A DNA stretch of 60,828 nt, taken from NCBI GenBank assembly GCA_026705295.1, contig JAPPBA010000020.1:1-60828 (forward strand). The letters run 5' to 3'. The stretch comes from Candidatus Palauibacter australiensis. Its GTDB lineage: Bacteria > Gemmatimonadota > Gemmatimonadetes > Palauibacterales > Palauibacteraceae. Under the pieces are notes generated by a model, which ran no database searches, was not told the origin of the DNA, and saw only the letters and a list, made by a program, of their open reading frames with translations. A program made the position numbers and the translations under genes. This document shows, in pieces, positions 1-8,540 of this stretch; within the stretch, counting starts at the first letter, position 1, and each line of letters opens with the position of its first letter.

Positions 1-111
1 GGCCCGCAGCAGCCCCCCGACCTCGATCGGGGAGGCCTCCTGCGCCGCCATTCCCGCCGGAATGGCCAGGCCAAGCACGACGACCGTTCGCGCGCACATT
101 CTCGCGATCAT
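1..111 (-). CDS. secreted protein, N-terminal part only (cut by window edge)
   Basis: Only the first 37 codons are present. They read as a signal peptide: two basic residues (R4, R8), a hydrophobic run TVVVLGLAIPAG, then a small-residue stretch ending AAQEASP, where signal peptidase I could cut. The mature part begins IEVGGLLRA, and its function cannot be read. The start ATG (complement of 109-111) has a GAGGGG ribosome site about seven bases upstream. It lies 51 bp downstream of the CPBP protease gene on the same strand and could be co-transcribed with it. Confidence 0.6.
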   Translation of the reverse strand, partial: MIARMCARTVVVLGLAIPAGMAAQEASPIEVGGLLRA

Positions 112-145
112 GTATCACCCCTCATCATCTATCGCACCTCATCAT
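112..145 (-). repeat. diverged 17-bp tandem repeat carrying the ribosome binding site
   Basis: Bases 112-128 and 129-145 are two adjacent 17-base units identical at 14 positions. On the coding strand each contains ATGATGAGG, so each unit carries an AGG-type ribosome-binding core. The unit next to the start codon has the better core, GAGGGG. Confidence 0.55.
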
Positions 146-162
146 GTTGCGGGTTCATCGGG

Positions 163-870
163 TCAATCGGGGTCGTCGACATCGAAGTTCGCGTGAAGGT
201 AGCGCCAACCTCCCAGGCCGATCGCCGCGTTGATCCAGAAGTGCCCGACGATGGACGGAAACAGACTGTCCGTCCAGATGACGGTCACCGCGAGCAGGAC
301 GCCAAGCGCCGTCGCCCGGACCACGCCGACCAGCTTCTGATATCCGTGAGCGAGTCCGAAGGACGCGGAGACCAGCGCCACGCCCAGCCAGGGGTTGCCG
401 GTCCATGCCGAGACGGCCCACAGGCCGAATCCCCGATAGGCGTACTCCTCGCAGACCGCCGCGATCCCGGAGAGCGCGAGAAACCATCGTTTTTCCGAGG
501 CGTTTCGCGGCATCAGCAGCAGCACGGCCGCGGTCTCCCGGAGCCCGGCGAGCCGCCCGGCCGCGGTGATCAGCCAAGCGGCCAGCAGCCCGACGGCGGC
601 CACGCCCAGGCCCCGGAGCAGCGCGGGCGCCGGCGCGTCGACCCTCCAGCCGAGCGCGGCCGCAGGGACGTTCTGCCACGCCGCGACGCCGAGCGTCACC
701 AGGCCGAGCACGACGAGCGATGCCCCTACCGACACGTACAGCAGCCGGCGGTGTTTCGCCGCTGCGGCGAGATCGGCCCCGCGGCGGGCATCGAGGGCGG
801 CGAGGAGGGGCATGCCGATCAGGAGCAGCAGCGCGTACGCCGCCGCGATCGGGGTCGGAGTCTCCGGCAT
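163..870 (-). CDS. CPBP family intramembrane metalloprotease (CAAX protease-like)
   Basis: A 235-residue polytopic membrane protein with about six to seven hydrophobic segments. It carries the three family signatures in order: EEYAYRG at residues 141-147 (EExxxR type), FGLAHG at 171-176 (FxxxH type) and a final His at about 210 in GHFWIN. In this family the glutamates and histidines form the zinc/water site inside the membrane. Bacterial members cleave or bind membrane peptides such as bacteriocins, but the substrate here is unknown. The start MPETPTP was chosen because the 33 residues in front of it are basic and proline-rich, unlike a family N-terminus, although the frame is open to 969. 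The gene is divergent from the NAD synthesis pair. Confidence 0.85.
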   Translation of the reverse strand: MPETPTPIAAAYALLLLIGMPLLAALDARRGADLAAAAKHRRLLYVSVGASLVVLGLVTLGVAAWQNVPAAALGWRVDAPAPALLRGLGVAAVGLLAAWLITAAGRLAGLRETAAVLLLMPRNASEKRWFLALSGIAAVCEEYAYRGFGLWAVSAWTGNPWLGVALVSASFGLAHGYQKLVGVVRATALGVLLAVTVIWTDSLFPSIVGHFWINAAIGLGGWRYLHANFDVDDPD

Positions 871-1027
871 CGCGGAGGGATAACGCGGCGCAGGCGCCGC
901 GGGCAACACGCGCACCGAACGACGGCGGCCCGGCCCGTTGACAGCGGCGCGCGGTTCGGGGACGTTCACCCGACCGCTGGCCGCCGGACCGACGGCATTT
1001 CACTCGAACGACGACTGCGGAACGCGC

Positions 1028-1921
1028 ATGCCGCTCGATATCGCGATCGCCCAGTTCCTTCCCTCCAAGGGCGACCTCGACGCGACGCTGGACGGCTGCG
1101 CGGGGATCATCCGGCGCGCGGCCGGGGCGGAACGGCGGCCGCGCCTCGTCGTGTTTCCGGAGACTGCGCTCACCGGCTATTTCCTGGAGGGTGGAGTTCG
1201 CGAACAGGCCATCGCGGCCCCGGAACTGTTCGAGGCCCTCAACGCGCGCGTCGGCGAAGATGCGGATGGTCTCGATGTCGCGATCGGCTTTTACGAGCGG
1301 GACGCGGCGGGCATCTACAACTCGGCCCTCTACGCGACGCTGGGGCCCGGCGGCGGGATCCTTCACGTCCACCGCAAGGTGTTCCTCGCCACTTACGGCG
1401 TCTTCCAGGAAGAGCGTTTCGTCGAGGCGGGGGCCGGAATCCGGGCGTTCGACGCGCCGCCGGGACGCACCGCGCTGCTGATCTGCGAAGACGGTTTTCA
1501 CTCGGTCTCCGGCACGCTCGCCGCGCTCGACGGAGCGTCGATCATCCTCATTCTCAGCGCCTCGCCCGCACGCGGGGCGGCCCCGGGGGCCGGGGTGCCC
1601 GGCAACCTCGTCCGCTGGGAGGCCCTCGCGAGCGCGATCGCCGCCGAGCATGGGGTGTTCGTCATCGTGTCCCAGCTGGTCGGGTTCGAAGGGGGCAAGG
1701 GATTCGCCGGCGGGTCCGCGGCCTACGACCCGCGCGGACACCGGCTCCTCGCGGGGCCACTGTGGGAGGAAGCGGTGCTGCCCGTGCGAGTGGACCTCGA
1801 CGAGGCCGCGCGCGCCCGCACGGAAGAGCCGCTCTTTTCGGACCTCGAACGGTCCTGGACCCGTCTTCTCGTGAACAGTCCGGGATCCGGCGTGCGCCGG
1901 CCGGCTCCCGACGGCGAATGA
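1028..1921 (+). CDS. carbon-nitrogen hydrolase, probable glutaminase subunit of a split NAD+ synthetase
   Basis: A 297-residue nitrilase-superfamily protein with the complete Glu-Lys-Cys triad: E45 in FPETALTGYF, K117 in HVHRKVFL and C153 in LLICEDGFHS. Nitrilase-fold glutaminases of glutamine-dependent NAD+ synthetases hydrolyse glutamine and pass ammonia to the synthetase domain. In most such enzymes both domains form one chain. Here the glutaminase stop TGA overlaps the nadE start as ATGA, so the two are separate but translationally coupled. The function is inferred from this pairing, since the fold alone would also fit an amidase. ATG 1028 is preferred because MPLDIAIAQF is the normal first beta strand; the open frame runs back to 938 but with non-family sequence. 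Confidence 0.8.
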   Translation: MPLDIAIAQFLPSKGDLDATLDGCAGIIRRAAGAERRPRLVVFPETALTGYFLEGGVREQAIAAPELFEALNARVGEDADGLDVAIGFYERDAAGIYNSALYATLGPGGGILHVHRKVFLATYGVFQEERFVEAGAGIRAFDAPPGRTALLICEDGFHSVSGTLAALDGASIILILSASPARGAAPGAGVPGNLVRWEALASAIAAEHGVFVIVSQLVGFEGGKGFAGGSAAYDPRGHRLLAGPLWEEAVLPVRVDLDEAARARTEEPLFSDLERSWTRLLVNSPGSGVRRPAPDGE

Positions 1922-2796
1922 CCCTCGCCTGGCCGCCGCCGGGCACCGCGGAAGCCCGCGCTCCACACCCCGCCGACCGGGGCCCGCTCGACATCGATAC
2001 GGACCTCGTGCGGGATTGGCTCGTCCAGTTCCTTCGAGAGGAGATCGAGCGTCGGCGCGGTTTCCGCCGCGTCGTGGTCGGGTTGTCGGGAGGGGTGGAT
2101 TCCGCCCTCACCGCGGCGCTGTGCGCGGAAGCTCTCGGCCCCGCAGCGGTGCTCGCCCTCCTGTTGCCCTACCGAACGTCGAGCCCCCGGAGCCGCGAGC
2201 ACGCGCTCCTCGTGGCGGAGAAATTCGGGATTCCGACGCGCACGATCGATATCACGCGGGCCGTGGACGGCTATCTCGACGAGTTCGAGCCCGAGGCGGG
2301 CGGACACCGGAGGGGCAATGTGGCCGCGCGCCAGCGCATGATCGTCCTCTTCGACCAGGCCTTCAAGCTCTCCGCCCTCCCCGTCGGTACCGGAAACAAG
2401 TCCGAGCGCCTCCTCGGCTACTATACCTGGCACGCGGACGACTCCCCGCCGGTGAACCCGCTCGGCGACCTGTTCAAGAGCCAGGTATGGGCGCTCGCGC
2501 GGGCCGTCGGCGTGCCCGCCGAGGTCGTCGACAAGCCGGCGACGGCGGACCTCATCCAGGGGCAGACGGATGAAGAGGACCTGGGCGCCACTTACCCCGA
2601 AGCCGATCTCATCCTCCACCACCTCATTTCCGGACGCGGGCCGGATGATCTCGTCGAGGCGGGGTTCGAGAGAAAGAAGGTCGAACTCGTCGCCGGGCGA
2701 CTCGAAAGCACGCACTGGAAGCGCCACCTGCCGACGGTCGCGATGCTCTCGCCGACCGCGATCGGGGAATGGTACCTGAGACCGGTGGATTACTGA
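1918..2796 (+). CDS. nadE: NAD+ synthetase, synthetase domain only
   Basis: A 292-residue enzyme that amidates nicotinic acid adenine dinucleotide to NAD+ using ATP and ammonia, the last cytosolic step of NAD synthesis. The PP-loop SGGVDS sits at residues 57-62. Family blocks GTGNKSERLLGYYT, NPLGDLFKSQV, KPATADLIQGQTDEEDLG and an N-terminal helix region for dimerisation follow in order. The length matches ammonia-dependent NadE and lacks the fused nitrilase domain, which is the upstream overlapping gene. The start is ATG 1918, inside the ATGA junction. After NadE comes a roughly 250-base gap before phoB. Confidence 0.92.
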   Translation: MTLAWPPPGTAEARAPHPADRGPLDIDTDLVRDWLVQFLREEIERRRGFRRVVVGLSGGVDSALTAALCAEALGPAAVLALLLPYRTSSPRSREHALLVAEKFGIPTRTIDITRAVDGYLDEFEPEAGGHRRGNVAARQRMIVLFDQAFKLSALPVGTGNKSERLLGYYTWHADDSPPVNPLGDLFKSQVWALARAVGVPAEVVDKPATADLIQGQTDEEDLGATYPEADLILHHLISGRGPDDLVEAGFERKKVELVAGRLESTHWKRHLPTVAMLSPTAIGEWYLRPVDY

Positions 2797-3045
2797 TCCC
2801 CGCGCGTGGGTCAGGGCTCCTGGTGGTTTCATTGGCTCCGGGATTCTCCGGGATCCTGCTGCATGGGACGGCTGCCGGAGCGGAGGATAGGCGGGTTCCG
2901 TAACGTCTTCGGACAAGGGAACGTCACAGGTTCGTCACGGGCTGGAACACGCCGAAGGTCGTTCACGAGATGGTTGCGAAGGTGTTACGATACCGCCGGC
3001 AACGTGGCTCAGGATGGTTGAGACCCCTAGGCGCGGATCGTTGAG
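2797..3045 (+). promoter_or_regulatory. intergenic region before phoB with Pho-box-like direct repeats
   Basis: No gene is seen in this stretch. At 2922-2940 two copies of CGTCAC stand with an 11-base period (GTCAC at 2923-2927 and 2934-2938), the geometry of a PhoB box (7-bp unit, 4-bp spacer, 7-bp unit; classical unit CTGTCAT). A TACGAT at 2986-2991 could be a -10 element. The spacing from box to -10 (about 45 bp) is longer than in the classical arrangement, so the assignment is tentative. The context, upstream of phoBR-pst-phoU, is what makes it credible. Confidence 0.45.
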
Positions 3046-3741
3046 ATGTCGGACGCACAGATCCTGGTTGTGGATGACGAACCGGACATCCTGAGCGTGC
3101 TCGTCTATCACCTGAGCCGGGAAGGATATCGGGTCACCACGGCCGTGAACGGACAGGGCGCGCTGACGACCGCGCAGGCCGAGCAGCCGGACCTGATCAT
3201 CCTCGATCTCATGTTGCCGGGCATGGACGGATACGAGGTGCTGCAGCGGCTGCGGGGCGCCGAGAGCACGAGTTCGATGCCCGTGATCCTCCTGACGGCG
3301 AGGCGAGAGGAGGACGAGCGGGTCAAGGGCTTCGAGGTGGGTGCGGACGACTACATCACGAAGCCGTTCAGTGCCCGCGAACTCACGCTCCGCGTCGAGG
3401 CGCTCCTGCGGCGGTCGAAGGCCGAACCATTCTCCACGTCGCGGAGGGTAACGGTGGGACCGGTCGTACTCGACCGGGAGGCGCACCGGGTCTTCTCGGA
3501 GGGGGTCGAGGTGGACCTGACGCGGCTCGAGTACCGTCTGCTCGAAGTGCTGCTGGAGAGACGGGGACGCGTCCAGACCCGCCGTCAACTGCTCCAGGCC
3601 GTCTGGGACACGAATGCCGCAATCGAAACGCGCACGGTGGACATGCACGTCGCCCGGCTGCGGACCAAGCTCGGGGAAGCAGCGTCCCTGATCGAAACCG
3701 TTCGGGGGATCGGCTACCGATTCCGCGCGCTGGACAAGTAG
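3046..3741 (+). CDS. phoB: phosphate regulon response regulator, OmpR/PhoB family
   Basis: A 231-residue cytosolic transcription factor. The receiver domain (residues 3-118) has the acidic pocket D10/D11, the phosphoacceptor D54 in LDLMLPG, T84 and K106 in TKPFS. A winged-helix DNA-binding domain (about 135-230) ends in the usual RGIGYRF. Being followed by a PhoR-type kinase and pstCAB-phoU identifies it as PhoB rather than another OmpR-type regulator. PhoB activates phosphate uptake genes when phosphorylated during phosphate starvation. A candidate Pho box lies about 105 bp upstream, suggesting autoregulation. Confidence 0.92.
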   Translation: MSDAQILVVDDEPDILSVLVYHLSREGYRVTTAVNGQGALTTAQAEQPDLIILDLMLPGMDGYEVLQRLRGAESTSSMPVILLTARREEDERVKGFEVGADDYITKPFSARELTLRVEALLRRSKAEPFSTSRRVTVGPVVLDREAHRVFSEGVEVDLTRLEYRLLEVLLERRGRVQTRRQLLQAVWDTNAAIETRTVDMHVARLRTKLGEAASLIETVRGIGYRFRALDK

Positions 3742-3752
3742 TACGCGAGGCG

Positions 3753-3786
3753 GAGCCCGTTCGGTGAGGGAGCCCGTTCGGTGAGG
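3753..3786 (+). repeat. perfect 17-bp tandem duplication spanning the phoR start codon
   Basis: The 17 bases at 3753-3769 (GAGCCCGTTCGGTGAGG) are repeated exactly at 3770-3786. Each copy holds one GTG. Because 17 is not a multiple of three, the two GTGs (3764 and 3781) are in different frames, and only the one in the second copy opens phoR. Confidence 0.9.
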
Positions 3787-5139
3787 CTGGGAAACCGCTT
3801 CTTCTTCGCAGCGGCCGCCGTGCTCGCGGTGACGTACTTCGCCGCCTGGTTCATTCTCCGGCTGGACGCGACGGGCGTGACGGTCGCATCCGCCGTCCTG
3901 GGGGGCACCCTGCTCCTGCTGTGGCCGGCCGCCCGACTGGTGGCCCGCAAGACCGACCGGGAACTCGGAGAGGCGCGGGAAGCCGTCGGCCGGATCGCGT
4001 CGGGCGACCTTCGTCCCCCCCCGGGCGCGAGCGGCGCCAAGTCGGCTGGGTCCCTGGGTCAGGCGATCGACCGCATGGCCGGTGAAATGCGCGACCGCGT
4101 GAAGGTCTCCGAACGCGAGTCCGGCGACCTGCGGGTGCTGTTCGACCGGCTGGACGATGGCCTCGCCTTCATCGACCGGGAAGGACTGGTGAGTCTCTGC
4201 AACCCCGCCTTCGAGCGCTGGGCCGGACGCGATGTCACACCCGGGGCTCGAGTTGGCACGCTCTTCCGCTCTCCCGGCATCGCCGAGGCCGTGAGCGCCG
4301 CGCAGCGGGGAGAATCCACGACGGCGGAGGTGGAACTCGGCGAACACACGGTGCTGATGTCGACCCGGCCACACCGGTCGGGCGCCATCATCGTACTCCA
4401 CGACCTCACCGTCCTGCGGCGACTCGAGGGGGTCCGCCGAGATTTCGTGGCCAACGTGTCGCACGAACTCAAGACGCCGCTCACAAGCGTGGTCGGTTTC
4501 GCCGAGGCACTCGTCGAAGGAGGCATCGACGCGGATCAGGCAGGTGGCTTTGCCCGCCGCATTCTCTTCAATGCGACGCGCATGCGGTATCTCGTCGATG
4601 ACCTGCTCGACCTTTCTCTCCTCGAATCGGGCAGCTGGAGCCCCGAGCCGGCGACGGTCTCGGTCGGGGCGATTGCCCGGGAGGCCTGGGAGGCGCTCTC
4701 ACCGAAAGTCCGCGCGGACGACCTCGAGCTGCGCGTATCGGGGACCGAGGAGCCCGCCTGGGCGGACCCGGATGCGGTACGTCAGGTCATGCGGAACCTG
4801 CTCGACAACGCGGCGCGCTACAGCGACGAGGATCCGGCCATCAGCGTGCGGGTCGCGGCGGATGGACGGTTCCAGCGCGTGGAAGTCTCCGACCGCGGGC
4901 CGGGGATCGCCTCCGCGCACGTCGAGCGCGTGTTCGAGCGCTTCTACCGGGTTGACCCGGCTCGTTCGCGCGCGCGGGGAGGGACCGGACTCGGGCTCGC
5001 GATCGTGAAGCACTTCGTCGAGGCGCACGGGGGTGAGATCGGGATCGAAAGCGCGCTCGGCCGGGGGACGACCGTGTGGTTCACGCTCCCGGACGCCGCG
5101 CGGAGACCGGACGGAAAGAACGTCGATGTCCCGGCCTGA
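3781..5139 (+). CDS. phoR: phosphate regulon sensor histidine kinase
   Basis: A 452-residue membrane sensor. Two hydrophobic segments (about residues 7-26 and 35-52) with almost no periplasmic loop are typical of PhoR, which senses the Pst transporter state through PhoU. They are followed by a HAMP-like linker, a PAS domain (about 115-210), HisKA with phosphoacceptor H228 in [11 protein letters not shown], and HATPase_c with N-box [11 protein letters not shown]1 DRGPGIA and G2 [11 protein letters not shown]. The start is GTG 3781, inside the second unit of a 17-bp duplication. The gene end overlaps the pstC start by 14 bp. It phosphorylates PhoB (family knowledge). Confidence 0.92.
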   Translation: MRLGNRFFFAAAAVLAVTYFAAWFILRLDATGVTVASAVLGGTLLLLWPAARLVARKTDRELGEAREAVGRIASGDLRPPPGASGAKSAGSLGQAIDRMAGEMRDRVKVSERESGDLRVLFDRLDDGLAFIDREGLVSLCNPAFERWAGRDVTPGARVGTLFRSPGIAEAVSAAQRGESTTAEVELGEHTVLMSTRPHRSGAIIVLHDLTVLRRLEGVRRDFVANVSHELKTPLTSVVGFAEALVEGGIDADQAGGFARRILFNATRMRYLVDDLLDLSLLESGSWSPEPATVSVGAIAREAWEALSPKVRADDLELRVSGTEEPAWADPDAVRQVMRNLLDNAARYSDEDPAISVRVAADGRFQRVEVSDRGPGIASAHVERVFERFYRVDPARSRARGGTGLGLAIVKHFVEAHGGEIGIESALGRGTTVWFTLPDAARRPDGKNVDVPA

Positions 5140-6055
5140 CGGACGGTTGCGGCCTCATGGGCGGCTTCGAGCCGGCCGCGGCCGGTGGGGGGAGCGCCTG
5201 ATCGGGGCGCTACTCTTCGGCTGCGGAGCGGTCTCGATCCTGACGACCGTCGGGATCGTCGTGGTACTGCTCACCCAGTCACTCGGCTTCTTCACCGAGG
5301 TGTCCCCCCTCGAGTTTCTCGGCGGGACGCGCTGGTCTCCGGATCTGGCTCCGCAGTCTTTCGGGATTCTCCCGCTCCTGAACGGCACACTCCTCGTCGC
5401 GGGCGGGGCGGCGCTCGTCGCGCTCCCGGCGGGTCTGGCGACGGCGATCTACCTCAGCGAGTACGCGTCGAGACGGACGAAGCGGATCGTCAAACCCGCG
5501 CTCGAGATCCTCGCGGGCATTCCGACCGTCGTCTACGGCTATTTCGCCATCGTCTTCGTGACTCCGGTTCTGCGGGCCGTCTTCCCCGGCGCCGGGGTCT
5601 TCAGTGCGGCGAGCGCCGCCATCGTCGTCGGCATCATGATCCTCCCCATGGTCTCGTCCCTGTCCGAGGATGCGCTGAGCGCGGTGCCCCGTTCGCTGCG
5701 GGAGGCCGCGTACGGCCTCGGCGCCACCCGGCTCGAGGTGTCGACGCGCGTCGTTGTGCCGGCCGGGCTCCCCGGGATCGCGGCCAGCTTCATCCTGGCC
5801 GTCTCGCGCGCGGTCGCCGAGACGATGGTCGTGGCGCTGGCCGCCGGCGCGACGCCGCGGATGACGCTGGATCTGCTCGAGAGCGTTCAGACGATGACGG
5901 CGTATGTCGTGCAGGCGAGCCTGGGCGACGCACCCTCCGGGGCCCTCGAGTACCGCACCCTTTTCGCCGTCGGCCTGGTCCTCTTCTTCATCACGCTGGC
6001 CCTCAACCTCGTGAGTCGGCGCATGGCTACCCGCTTCCGCGAGCGTCACACGTGA
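5126..6055 (+). CDS. pstC: phosphate ABC transporter permease PstC
   Basis: A 309-residue inner-membrane permease with six membrane spans. It carries the Pst permease hallmarks [31 protein letters not shown] and the EAA cytoplasmic loop [20 protein letters not shown] 5126 lies inside the end of phoR. With PstA it forms the channel for high-affinity phosphate uptake driven by PstB. No pstS gene encoding the phosphate-binding protein precedes it, although that is the usual first gene of pst operons. The stop overlaps the GTG start of pstA (GTGA). Confidence 0.93.
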   Translation: MSRPDGRLRPHGRLRAGRGRWGERLIGALLFGCGAVSILTTVGIVVVLLTQSLGFFTEVSPLEFLGGTRWSPDLAPQSFGILPLLNGTLLVAGGAALVALPAGLATAIYLSEYASRRTKRIVKPALEILAGIPTVVYGYFAIVFVTPVLRAVFPGAGVFSAASAAIVVGIMILPMVSSLSEDALSAVPRSLREAAYGLGATRLEVSTRVVVPAGLPGIAASFILAVSRAVAETMVVALAAGATPRMTLDLLESVQTMTAYVVQASLGDAPSGALEYRTLFAVGLVLFFITLALNLVSRRMATRFRERHT

Positions 6056-6936
6056 GCTTCCCGTCCGGACGGCTTCGAGGCGGCCGCTTCGAACCGCGCG
6101 TCGAGGCCCGGCGCCGCGCGGGCATCCGGTTCATGTGGCTGTGCCGCTTCGCGGTGGCGTTCGGCGTCTCGTCGCTCCTGGTCCTCCTCGTGAGCATCCT
6201 CACGGTCGGGATTCCGGCGCTCTCGCCCGACTTCCTTGCGAACGACCCGTCGCGCTTTCCCGAACTCGCCGGGATCCGATCCGCCATCCTGAGCAGCGCG
6301 TGGATGCTGGCGCTGGTGGCGGCGATGTCCTTTCCGCTCGGGGTGGGCGCCGCACTCTATCTTGAGGAGTACGCGCCCCGGAACCGCCTCACGAGGCTGC
6401 TGCAGACGAACATCGCGAATCTGGCCGGCGTACCGTCCATCGTGTACGGGCTTCTGGGCCTGGCGGTGTTTGTCCGCTTCCTCGCGCTGGAACGGAGCCT
6501 CCTCACCGGGGCCGCGACGCTGTCTCTGCTCGTGCTCCCGCTCGTCATCATCGCGGCCCGCGAGGCGATCCGCGCGGTTCCCGGCTCGCTGCGGGAAGCC
6601 GCGTACGCGCTCGGCGCCACGCGCTGGCAGGCGATCCGACATCACGTGCTTCCGGCGGCCCTGCCCCGCATCCTCTCGGGGACGATTCTCAGCCTCTCCC
6701 GCGCGGGGGGAGAGACGGCCCCGCTTCTCGTCATTGGGGCCTTCACGTTCATCGCCGTCGATCCGGGCTCGGCCATGGACCCCTTCACGGTTCTCCCGGT
6801 CCAGATCTTCAACTGGACGACCGAACCGAACGGGGAGTTCCGCGCGCTGGCGGCAGGAGCCATAGTGGTACTCCTGGGAGTGCTGTTGCTGATGAACGCC
6901 GCCGCCGTCCTGATTCGAAACCGATACGAGAGGTGA
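6052..6936 (+). CDS. pstA: phosphate ABC transporter permease PstA
   Basis: A 294-residue inner-membrane permease with six predicted spans. It shows [34 protein letters not shown], the EAA loop [17 protein letters not shown], and the PstA-specific C-terminal stretch [14 protein letters not shown]. The start is GTG 6052, overlapping the pstC stop. An open frame extends far upstream but is only a shadow of pstC. The stop overlaps the GTG of pstB, so the three transporter genes are translationally coupled. Confidence 0.93.
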   Translation: MSFPSGRLRGGRFEPRVEARRRAGIRFMWLCRFAVAFGVSSLLVLLVSILTVGIPALSPDFLANDPSRFPELAGIRSAILSSAWMLALVAAMSFPLGVGAALYLEEYAPRNRLTRLLQTNIANLAGVPSIVYGLLGLAVFVRFLALERSLLTGAATLSLLVLPLVIIAAREAIRAVPGSLREAAYALGATRWQAIRHHVLPAALPRILSGTILSLSRAGGETAPLLVIGAFTFIAVDPGSAMDPFTVLPVQIFNWTTEPNGEFRALAAGAIVVLLGVLLLMNAAAVLIRNRYER

Positions 6937-7694
6937 TCGTGCCGTCGGATGCGGTCCTCGAAACCATCGGACTCGGCGTCCGCTATGGCGAGACGCGCGT
7001 GATCGAAGACATCTCGCTCCGGATACCGGAGAGGCGAGTGGTCGCCTTCATCGGACCGTCGGGCTGCGGCAAGAGCACGCTCCTGCGCTGCTTCAATCGA
7101 CTGAACGACCTCGTGCCGGAGGCCCGCATTACCGGGCAGGTGCTGTTTCGGGGACAGGATCTGTACGGGCCAGCGGTCGATCCGGCCGATGTGCGGCGCT
7201 CGATCGGGATGGTGTTCCAGAGGCCGAACCCGTTTCCGAAGTCGATCTTCGAGAACATCGCGTTCGGACTGCGGATCAACGGCTTCAAGGACGACATCGG
7301 CGATCGGGTGGAGGTTTCGCTGCGGGCGGCGTCGCTGTGGGACGAGGTGAGCCACCGGCTCGACGCGGACGCCCTCGGCCTCTCGAACGGACAGCAGCAG
7401 CGGCTCTGCATCGCCCGGGCGCTGGCGGTCGAGCCGGACGTGCTCCTCATGGACGAACCGGCGAGCGCGCTCGATCCGATCGCGACGGGCCGCATCGAAG
7501 ACCTCATCGGGAGTCTGCGCGGGGACTACAGCATCGTCATCGTGACGAACAACATGCGGCAGGCCGCCCGCATCAGCGACGACACCGCCTTCCTCTACAT
7601 GGGCGAACTCGTCGAGTACAAGGAGACACAGCGCTTGTTCACCAACCCGGAGGACCGGCGAACCGAAGACTACATCACGGGCCGGATGGGCTAG
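6933..7694 (+). CDS. pstB: phosphate ABC transporter ATP-binding protein PstB, with altered signature and H-loop
   Basis: A 253-residue cytosolic ATPase of the Pst complex. Walker A is GPSGCGKST (41-49), the Q-loop is [10 protein letters not shown] and Walker B is VLLMDEP, followed by D-loop SALDP, all typical PstB. Two catalytic motifs deviate. The ABC signature reads LSNGQQQR (150-157) instead of LSGGQQQR. The H-loop reads VTNNM, with Asn206 where the switch histidine of VTHNM should be. The gene begins at GTG 6933, overlapping the pstA stop. Its TAG stop lies in the CTAG that received the downstream MITE. Confidence 0.92.
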   Translation: MIVPSDAVLETIGLGVRYGETRVIEDISLRIPERRVVAFIGPSGCGKSTLLRCFNRLNDLVPEARITGQVLFRGQDLYGPAVDPADVRRSIGMVFQRPNPFPKSIFENIAFGLRINGFKDDIGDRVEVSLRAASLWDEVSHRLDADALGLSNGQQQRLCIARALAVEPDVLLMDEPASALDPIATGRIEDLIGSLRGDYSIVIVTNNMRQAARISDDTAFLYMGELVEYKETQRLFTNPEDRRTEDYITGRMG

Positions 7695-7863
7695 CAGGCC
7701 GTGGCAAAACCCCGCGTTAGCGCCGAGAGCGGCGAAGCGCTCGCCTGACAAGGAGCGACGAGTGAGAATAGTAGCGCTATTTGACCGAGGAGAGACGCAG
7801 AGCGCAGCGTTCAGGCGAGATGCAGCGCCGCTCGAACGCAGCGGGGCTTTTGCCACGGCCTGC
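7694..7863. mobile_element. MITE-like 170-bp palindromic element inserted at CTAG (IS630/mariner style)
   Basis: The ends are 16-base inverted repeats, GCAGGCCGTGGCAAAA on the left and its exact complement on the right. Pairing continues inward to about 25 bases with one indel, and then imperfectly (CTCGCCTGA facing TCAGGCGAG) to a centre near TAGCGCTA (7772-7779), so the whole element could fold as one long hairpin. It is flanked by C-TA on the left and TA-G on the right, which is what TA duplication at a CTAG target gives (target preference known for IS630-family elements). There is no internal open frame. Removing it restores pstB stop TAG overlapping phoU start GTG (TAGTG). Confidence 0.8.
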
Positions 7864-7865
7864 TA

Positions 7866-8534
7866 GTGTCCTTCAGGCAGTTCGACGACCGGCTGGACGA
7901 CGTCACGCGGACGCTGCACCGGATGGCGCACGACATCGAGGAGCTGGTGCGGCGCGCGATGGCGCTCGTGGGTCAGCCCGCGGTGGATGCGGAGCCGATC
8001 CGGGAGGCGGACGACGCCATCGACCGGACCGAGGTGGAGGTCGAGGAATCCACGGTGGAGATCCTCGCGCTCCACCACCCGGTGGCGAGCGACCTGCGCG
8101 TGCTCGTCACGGTCCTCAAGATCAACAACGACCTCGAGCGGATCGGCGACCACGCGGTCAACATCGCCGAGGCGGCCGAACGGCTGGCGAAGGCCGAGAA
8201 GAAGGTCCCGGTCCCGCCCGAACTGGACGAGATGAGCCGCATGGCCCGGGCGATGCTGCGGGATGCGCTCGACGCGTTCGTACACCGGAACGCGGACGAC
8301 GCACGCTCCGTGATCGCGCGGGACGACCGGCTGGACCAGCTCCAGGATTCGCTGAGCCGGGTGATGATCACGCATATGCCGGACTACAACCTGTCGGCGT
8401 GCCTGCAGGTCATCCTCATCGGCCGCAATCTCGAACGGATCGGCGACCTCGCGACGAACATCGGCGAGGACGTCGTCTACATGGTCCAGGGAATCACGAT
8501 CCGGCACCAGGAGGGCTCACCGGACCCCGCTTAG
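7866..8534 (+). CDS. phoU: phosphate signalling complex protein PhoU
   Basis: A 222-residue cytosolic protein of two PhoU helical-bundle repeats, each with the metal-binding family pattern (ILALHHPVASDLRVLVTVLKI in the first repeat, ARNLERIGDLATNIGED-like in the second; here GRNLERIGDLATN). PhoU links the Pst transporter to PhoR and switches the kinase off in phosphate excess. The start GTG 7866 uses the last base of the MITE target site, and there is no clear Shine-Dalgarno because the MITE arm occupies that position. It is convergent with ppk. Confidence 0.92.
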   Translation: MSFRQFDDRLDDVTRTLHRMAHDIEELVRRAMALVGQPAVDAEPIREADDAIDRTEVEVEESTVEILALHHPVASDLRVLVTVLKINNDLERIGDHAVNIAEAAERLAKAEKKVPVPPELDEMSRMARAMLRDALDAFVHRNADDARSVIARDDRLDQLQDSLSRVMITHMPDYNLSACLQVILIGRNLERIGDLATNIGEDVVYMVQGITIRHQEGSPDPA

Positions 8535-8540
8535 CGCCGT

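Noticed and set aside
155-1966. Long open frames antisense to real genes (here and at many places, for example 8589-10949, 34879-39189, 44671-48225)
   Set aside because: They mirror recognised genes, are rich in Arg, Gly, Pro, Asp and His, and lack motifs and ribosome sites; this is expected in G+C-rich coding DNA.
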